In this document: one piece after another, positions 23,284 to 31,229 of the stretch
How positions within the stretch are numbered: the stretch's first letter is position 1
Layout: the number at the start of each line of letters is the position of its first letter
Source: Albula goreensis
Lineage: Eukaryota > Chordata > Actinopteri > Albuliformes > Albulidae
DNA: 64,000 nt
Direction: 5' to 3'
Assembly: GCA_022829145.1 (NCBI GenBank)
Contig: CM040764.1
Location: forward strand, 18,782,237 to 18,846,236
Translations under genes and position numbers: made by a program
The notes under the pieces: generated by a model
Told to the model about the DNA's origin: nothing
Seen by the model: only the letters and a program-made list of their open reading frames with translations
The model's database searches: none

Positions 23284-26200
23284 ACAGTGGAGCTCGTTTT
23301 GGATAGTGCATTGTAATGGTGATGGTGGTAGAAAGCAGGAAGGAAGGGAGGGCGTTTAGGGCCCTGTGTGAGGCCGTTTCCGTAGTTTTTCCTGTAATAA
23401 AGGCCCTCCCTGCTGAAGCATTCCGCTCATAATCAGCTACGGCATGCCAGAGCTCCTTCAGCAACCTGCACAAAAGGGGATTGTTATAGGTACACAACCG
23501 TGTGTGTGTGGGGGAGGCGTGTGCTTGCGTAGCCGCATGTGCCCCTGTTGCAGAACCCTGCAGGTGGCAGTGCTGGCACTGGTTGTTGGTTAGGTTGTGT
23601 AGGGGCGGATTGTAGACCTTTATCCATTTTATCTGTCAGTTTGGGGTGTAACATGTTAACCGTGCAGCAGCACTGTTATATCACCCCTCAGCCGTCTGAT
23701 GCTGCATTCGGTAGTTGCTTGGTAAGGTGGAGGGGGCCGGATGTTAAATCACCGCGTGTATTGGCGGTGGGTGGGCTGCATCTGTACATCCAGCTGCAGT
23801 ACTGTAGCTGGTCCTGCCTCCCTGTAGGTCTGTGTTATTAATGAAGGCCCATGTTACAGGAGCCATTCAGGTCTGCTGATCAGAGGAGGTCTTTAGTATC
23901 AGGTTATTGAGGTGTGTGTGTGTGTGTGTCCATGTGTGTCTGTGTGTGTCCATGTATCAAAAATATTCTGCAGCTTCTAGCTCTCCCATCAAAGCACCTT
24001 TGCAAGCCCTGGCTTGTTGGATCAGTTCTTGTCTGAAAAATGCTTAACCCCGTTTTTGTTTTTTGTTCTGTATTATATCTCTCACTCTGTGGTGTCCTCT
24101 TGTTGCATGCTTTGATCTGGTAGAAGGTCCTCATCGTTTACCATTGATCTTGTTTCCACAGAGGGGGTCTGACGAGCTCTTCTCTTCCTGCCTGTCCAAC
24201 GGATCCTATATCATGAGCGGTTGGCTTGCCTTTCTCAAACTCTATACTGGTGATGGGAGAGTGAGGTTTCTTGAATCCCATGAGTGGAGCCACAATACGC
24301 TGTCAATCAGAGTTGTTTTAATCAAATAGTTTTGCTTCCCTTAAAAAAAAAATAAATAAAATAAAAAATAATGGACTAAATCAGTTGGAAAAAATCATTT
24401 TGAATTTCAACTACAAAATCATTTTGATTCAGTATGTTAGGAATTTTTATTGATGTTGAAATTGTCAATAAGTCCTTATCAAGTTGAATATCAAAAGAAT
24501 AGTCCTTGTCAGAAGATTGACATACAAAAACAGGATCAATGTGTTCCTTTTAAAAGTCATTTTTAAATATTTGCATTGAAAGATTGATTTTGAATATTAA
24601 GTGTGTTTTAATTGTATATGTTGCTCTTGGATCAGTAATTGTTGCCTCTGGTTCAGAGTGAGTTGTTGATAGTATATTGTAGCTCCACCCATTTTCTCCA
24701 CCCTTTCTCCAATCACTGCTCTGAACATGAGATGTTTATTTCTGAAATTATTGAGCAGGATCAGTGTGGTTATTGGTTTGTGATCTTTCCACAGCGAATG
24801 GCAATGACAGCAAGAAGTTCAAAGGTGACATCAGAAGCCCTGGCATTCCGTCACGCGTCGTACACGTGCGCAAATTGCCCAATGACATCAACGAGGCTGA
24901 GGTCATCTCTCTGGGCCTGCCCTTTGGCAAAGTCACAAACTTGCTCATGTTGAAAGGAAAGAACCAGGTAATTGCCTACATGCACTACATTTCCCAACAT
25001 TCAGCCTTTTGCACATATTCTCAAAGGAAAGAACCAAATAATCTGCACAACATTTCCCAGCATTCAGTGTCCACCACACATTCTATGCAGCCCAGCATGT
25101 CATGACAGCTGTGAACCAGGAACCTACCTATTCTGTAGCTAACAGTGACCCGTGTATGTTTACAGGCCTTTCTGGAGATGAACACAGAGGAGACAGCTCA
25201 GACAATGGTGAGCTACTACTCCTCAGTCACGCCAGTCATCCGGAACCACCCCATATTCATGCAGTACTCCAATCACAAGGAGCTGAAGACTGACAACTCG
25301 CCCAATCAAGTGGTGAGTTCTGAATGATGTCCAAAGGGTTTGAGTGTCTTTCAGTGTCATCCATCATCACCTCCAGGTGGCTCATTGGGTAAAAGCATGT
25401 GCTCTCAGTGCATGAGTTTACTTCCTGTTAAATGTTGCTCTTGGAGCAGGAGCAGATTGCAAAGCAACAGGAGTAATAAAGGAATTATGGGTTAGCAACT
25501 TGAACTTGAACGGGGGGCAAGAGGTTGCAGGTTTGACTCTCTGGAGGGAGTACTGCCACTGCAAGCAGCAAGCAGACACTCAAGCATTTTAAAGCATATG
25601 ACGTGTGTGAAATTTGCTCTGCATGTCTGTTTGTAAGTTGGCCTCTTAGCCAGGGTGCTAAATGCATTGCAGCTGGCATTCCCTGACTGATAGAACAGTG
25701 GATTTACTGTGCCTAGCACATGACTGAAACGGTATCCAGCCTGCGAAGCATTAATGCCACGCACGCAAGCACACTGTCCTGCAGATGTGTGTGTGTGTGT
25801 GTGTGTGTATGCACGCAGGTGTGTACGAGCACGTGTGCATTCGCTGTTGGGGAAAATTAAACGCAAACCTCCCCTTCCGAGAGGGACATGGTCAGTTAAC
25901 AAGGATAACATCCCCTTAAAAATCGGTTATTCCCATGGTTTTTGGCCCCCTCCCATATGTAACCATGCACTTCCAGATGTATGGCGGATCACTGCTTTTC
26001 CACAGGTACTCAACTACACGTTGAGTGTGGTGTGTACATGTGTCAGACCCCAATAAGACCTTTATAGTATCTGCCATGTGACCTTTGTTTTGCTCTTCCT
26101 GTGTTTGTCTTTTCTCCTTCATAGAGGGCGCAGGCTGCCCTGCAAGCGGTGAATGCGGTCCAGACAGGCGGCATGGCGGTGGGGGGTGTGGCTGGGGTTG

Positions 26201-29200
26201 AGGCGTCTGGCATGGGGGGCCAGAGCCCTGTCCTACGGGTCATTGTGGAGAACCTGTTCTACCCTGTCACCCTGGACGTCCTGCACCAGGTACCCCACTC
26301 TATCCTGCAGCGCCCCAATTTATTTCCATGTCACACTGGCAAGATCCTCATTTCAGTCACTGTTAGAAGTTCTTTTTCATTTGGCAGACATCTTAATCTT
26401 GTCTTGGATGAGGTGCTGGGCTTGTAACACAAAGGTTGTAGGTTTTAATGAAATATGACAATGGCATTTGCTTTTGTATCTGAGTAAGGTACTTAAGCTC
26501 AGCTGCCTCAATAGTGTCTAATTTTTGTTTTTCATTGAAAGTTGTTTGTTTTTTTCCCCCACTCTGAATAGGTTGCTGCTGGGTGTCCATGTATAATAAA
26601 GTCAAAATTCGGTGTTGTCTCCTTGTATTTATCTTGTCTGCTAATCTCAGTTTTTAAACCTTCTGCAGATCTTTTCCAAGTTTGGCACTGTGCTGAAGAT
26701 CATTACCTTCACCAAAAATAACCAATTCCAAGCACTTCTCCAGTATTCTGATGCACTGACTGCCCAGCATGCCAAACTGGTGAGTTGTGATTGGTTTAAA
26801 GACCATCAGGGAGGGCACTGATTGGACAGTTGACTGACTTATCATAAAGTTGTTTTACCTGAGGGCTCCATGCCATTGTTCAAAATGGATGAATGGGTGC
26901 ATTCTGTGAGAAGCTGCCAAGTCTATTTTGGGGACATGACTTGAACTGTATCACCTGAGTATTTTTCAAATCTGCAGCATATGATTGTTTCAGATCAGGG
27001 AGTATGTCATTATTGCTTCATGCATTTTTGGGATGTTGATACTGTGTAAATGTCGGCTGAGTCTGACAGCATGCGTTGGCTTCTTGCAGTCTCTGGATGG
27101 ACAGAACATCTACAACGCCTGCTGCACCCTGCGCATCAGCTTCTCCAAGCTCACCAGCCTCAACGTCAAGTACAACAACGACAAGAGCCGTGACTACACC
27201 CGGCCCGACCTGCCCACGGGGGACAGCCAGCCCGCCATCGACCACCAGGCCATGGCTGCCGCAGCCTTCGGTGAGGCCGCACCTCTGAACCCCACCTGCT
27301 CAGAGCCCCATAGGCTGGGCTCAAGATGAGGGCAAAGTCAGCCGAAGCTGCACTGCTGGAATGCACTCGCTGCTATACCCTGGCATTCACTGTTCCCCTT
27401 TGAGAACCTTTGAATGTGCTGTTTTGTGCTTCTCCTGGCACTTGATTAGTTAAAGCAGCTTCGAGTGCATCACGGTAAAGGCCATGATTGTACACATGTT
27501 GGCTGTGATTGCTCCGCCCCCTCACTGTAGGTCCTTCCTGTTCTTCCAGGTGCTCCTGGGATAATCTCTGCTTCCCCATATGGTGGGGCCGCCCATGCGT
27601 TCCCACCCACCTTCGCCATCCAGCAGGCAGGTGAGTGACGCGTCCGCTGGTACATTACTGCTCTCACCTGCCATCACCTTCTGGGTTCACAGTGAACACT
27701 TAAGCTGCTGAGGTGCCTGCACACTGTCTGCCGAAATGGGTCTGTGTGAGATGGTGTCTGTAAGCATTTGGGTATGTGAGCGGGTCCTCATAGCGTAGGG
27801 TTGTGTGTATGTCGTCACAGTGCCCGGGATGTGTGTATGTCCTCACTTTTCTGGGTTCTGCATTTGTGTTTGTAGGTCTGACGATGCCTGGTGTTCCAGG
27901 GGCGCTGGCATCACTGAGCATGCCCAGTGCTGCTGCCGCGGCTGCTGCAGCCGCAGCTGCAACCCGCCTCGGCATCCCCAGCATGAGTGGAGGCCATAGT
28001 GTCCTGCTGGTCAGCAACCTCAATCCAGAGGTCAGTGCCCCCTCTCTCACTTCACCCCATCTCACTCTCACTCATCTGTCTCTCCCTCTACTACTCTACT
28101 CTCCTCTACCACATCTCTACTACTCTACATCCCTCTATCTTTCTCTTCCTCCCTCTATCTTTCCCCTCCATCTCCTTTTACTGAGGCATAGTTTCCAGTG
28201 CAGTTCTGTTGTATTCTCCATGACTTCTGTGGAACTAACAAGCTGCTGCTGTTTTTAAGGGCAACTTTCAAGTCTTCATTAAATTAAATTTTGTGTTTTT
28301 AAGACCGTTCTGCTCACCCAGACTTATTTCTTGTTACATATCCTGGCTGGCATGTTGCATAGCAGGGAGCAAGCACTTCAGTCAGGGCACCAGTTGACTG
28401 TAGATCAGTGCTGCAGAGCTGTATTCCTGGAGGGCTGCATTGTTTGCTGAAAGGAAACTGAACCTGTCACCCATTTCTGCAGGAAAAGAGATTTGTGGGC
28501 CCTGTAGCCAATCAAACAGTCGTGTTGAAATGCCCTAGAATCAGTACACTGGTCCTTCAGGAATGGAGTCATGCAACCCTGCTGTATATCGAAGTCACAT
28601 TATGTCTTGCGGTGTAATGGTATGACTTAATGCAGCATGTTCACAAATGATGTAAGATGGATAGAAGCGAAATTCATTCTGTGTTTGCATTAATTTGAAT
28701 TAATTGCAGGGGTGGAGCTGGCACTCCCATTTCTACCTGTTTAGGGCTGTTCCAGATTTTATTGCATACTGATATACTGATAGTTTGACCTGGACTGATC
28801 CAAACAGCTAGGCATGGGGGTGCAAGCTTCTGTCAGGGCTTAGTTAGGGGTCTACCTTCTCAGTATGAAAGCCAGGACCTCCCGGCTGAATGTGAATAAT
28901 TGTCTCTTCATGTTCTGTTCCATGGTAATTTTTTTTTTCTCCTTCTCCGTGTTCCTGTAGGTTTGGGGGGTCATTACCATTTATAATTTATTAAACCATA
29001 TTTACTAGCATTTTACTCTGCAGACTGGAGCATCACATCCCTTTTGTGTGTACTGACCTTGTTTTTTACCTCCTTTTTTTTTCTCCTTGTTTCTCTCCCT
29101 CCCTCCCCAACCCCACCCCCTATCCCCCCCTGTCCTCTACTCCCTCTTTTTTGTTTTAATACCTTGACCTGGATCATCTTTTGCCAACTGACTGCACACC

Positions 29201-29685
29201 CCTGTCGTCCCACCCTCCCTCCCCCAACAAAAATTTTAAAATGTGCTCCCGTGTTGAAATGCACAAAAAATCTTTGCAACTACAAACATTGTGGGGGTGG
29301 AAAAAAAAATTTGTTTCTAAACGAAACCAAAATACCCCACCACTCCCTCCACTCTGTGGGACACCTCCACCCCTCCCCCTCTGTCTCCTCCTCCCCCCAC
29401 CCCTTTCTCCCCCCCCCTCCCAAATGTCACCCATCTCCATGATCCAACCACGCGGTTTTTTGGCCCATTTCCTGTGGATCTGCTTGGCTGTGGACATGTT
29501 GGACCTCCACTGTCCTGTTCCATCTTTCCCTGTCTATTCCCACTCGCTGCCTTCCTCTGCTGTCTTAAAGAACGTAACGCCCCAATGCCTCTTTACTCTC
29601 TTCGGTATGTTCTATTAGCTTCTCTTTATTTTATCATTATTATGTTATTGTTGTGTTTAGCATTATTACTCTTATTGGTTGCTCC

Positions 29686-29726
<41 letters not shown>

Positions 29727-31197
29727 TTAGACAACTTGAGTGCCTTATTTTTTAATTTTTTTTTTTTTTATTTTTTTTTAGTTGTGTGCTTTTTAAAATG
29801 GGGTCTAAAAAGCTACGGCAGTTTTCCTGGCTTCATGTGTATGCCTGTGCTCATGCTTTGGACTCAAACTCTTGAGAAATAAGTCAGAAAACTAATTTTG
29901 ATGGCCGAAAAAAAGGCACCCAAACCTGTTTAGGTCTCTGGCACAAGGAAGCTTTTTAACTCATAGTTCCAACACTTGGAAACACAATGGAAAATCCTGA
30001 TTTTCTTAATTTGATGTGAATGAATTTCCAGAAAACTGCTGTAACTCTTTGCCTCAGTGATTATTTTTTTTTTTTTTCCTTTTTTCAATCTGCTCAGCCA
30101 TACTCTTAGTTGGATTTCTGCATGTTTGATTTGTTTTGCATGTCATAAATGAATAAAATTCAGCTACTTGGGTTTATTTTGAGTAAGTTTGCAAGCACAG
30201 AGCTTGTTTTTTGCATAGTCAGCTGTTTGAGTTTCAGCTCTTTCCTTGAGTTTAAACTGTCTCTCAGCAGCCTTCACTGGCCCCCAACCCAACCTTATCA
30301 TACCACCACCCCCAGTCCCCAGTACCTCAGTTCTTCCTTTATTTCATTAATCCACATTTAATTAGCTGGACAACTTGAATTAACACGCATAAAGTTTGAA
30401 AATCACAACAGCGTCATGCAAATGAACTTGTGTAGAGTTACATTGTTTTGCAGTGGGTTGCTGTCTCCTTTTAAATCTCTGGTTGGAGGGACCGTCATCA
30501 GTTTGTTCCATTTGCTAGTGAACTGAATATGTGAATTTCATGAAGGCAACATGCTATTTTTAGTGTCTGTTAAGTTTGCTGTTGGCTAACACATTGCAAA
30601 AGTGTGTAGTGTGCTCTGATTAAGCTGAGCCAGTATTGTTACAAGATGAAGTTTGAATTGAATGGTAGATGTCCACAGCTGTTTGGTTGTATGCTTCTCC
30701 ATCAGCTCGGCACTTCATTTCCAGTCAGCACCCCAACCCTTTAACTTTATCGGGGTTCTAAGGCTTTCAGTCACGCATTACTGTTACTATATTGGACTCT
30801 TTGGGCTTCAGTAGTTTGAGGAAATGAGATTAACTTTGTGTGGGAGGGAGAAACGGCAGTGTGGGTGTGGCTGTGAGTCTCTGTGGTTGATTGGTGTGAG
30901 ATAAGAAATAAAGCTCAATCCAGGAAGTAAGAGTGTCTCACGGTCTTATCCCACCCCCTGCAGGTGTGTACGGTGATGTCATGAGGGTGAAGATCTTGTT
31001 TAACAAGAAGGACAACGCTCTGGTGCAGATGGCAGACGGGACCCAGGCACAGCTCGGTACTGCCCCCTTTTGGCTACCCCCTCCATGTTTTTGACTTGCG
31101 TTGCCATTACTCCATTTTCTCACCCTGATGTTTGTTGCATATTTAGCAGATGTGGTGTAGCTATCCTGCTCATAGTGATCGACAGTGAAGAGGAACT

Positions 31198-31229
<32 letters not shown>

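Noticed and set aside
24220-24329. Extension of ptbp1 exon 3 to the stop at 24329
   Set aside because: Reading through would end the protein before RRM1; in-phase donors exist at 24220 and 24250.
25376-25560. Possible functional tRNA gene
   Set aside because: A-box and B-box-like words exist but no cloverleaf can be drawn and spacing is wrong; a SINE remnant is more likely.
27700-28071. Minus-strand open frame with an alanine run
   Set aside because: Shadow of the alanine-coding GCN repeat of ptbp1 exon 10.
29174-29618. Open frames of 107-145 codons around ptbp1 exon 11
   Set aside because: They run through the C-rich AG-free intron; only the 34-nt exon is coding.
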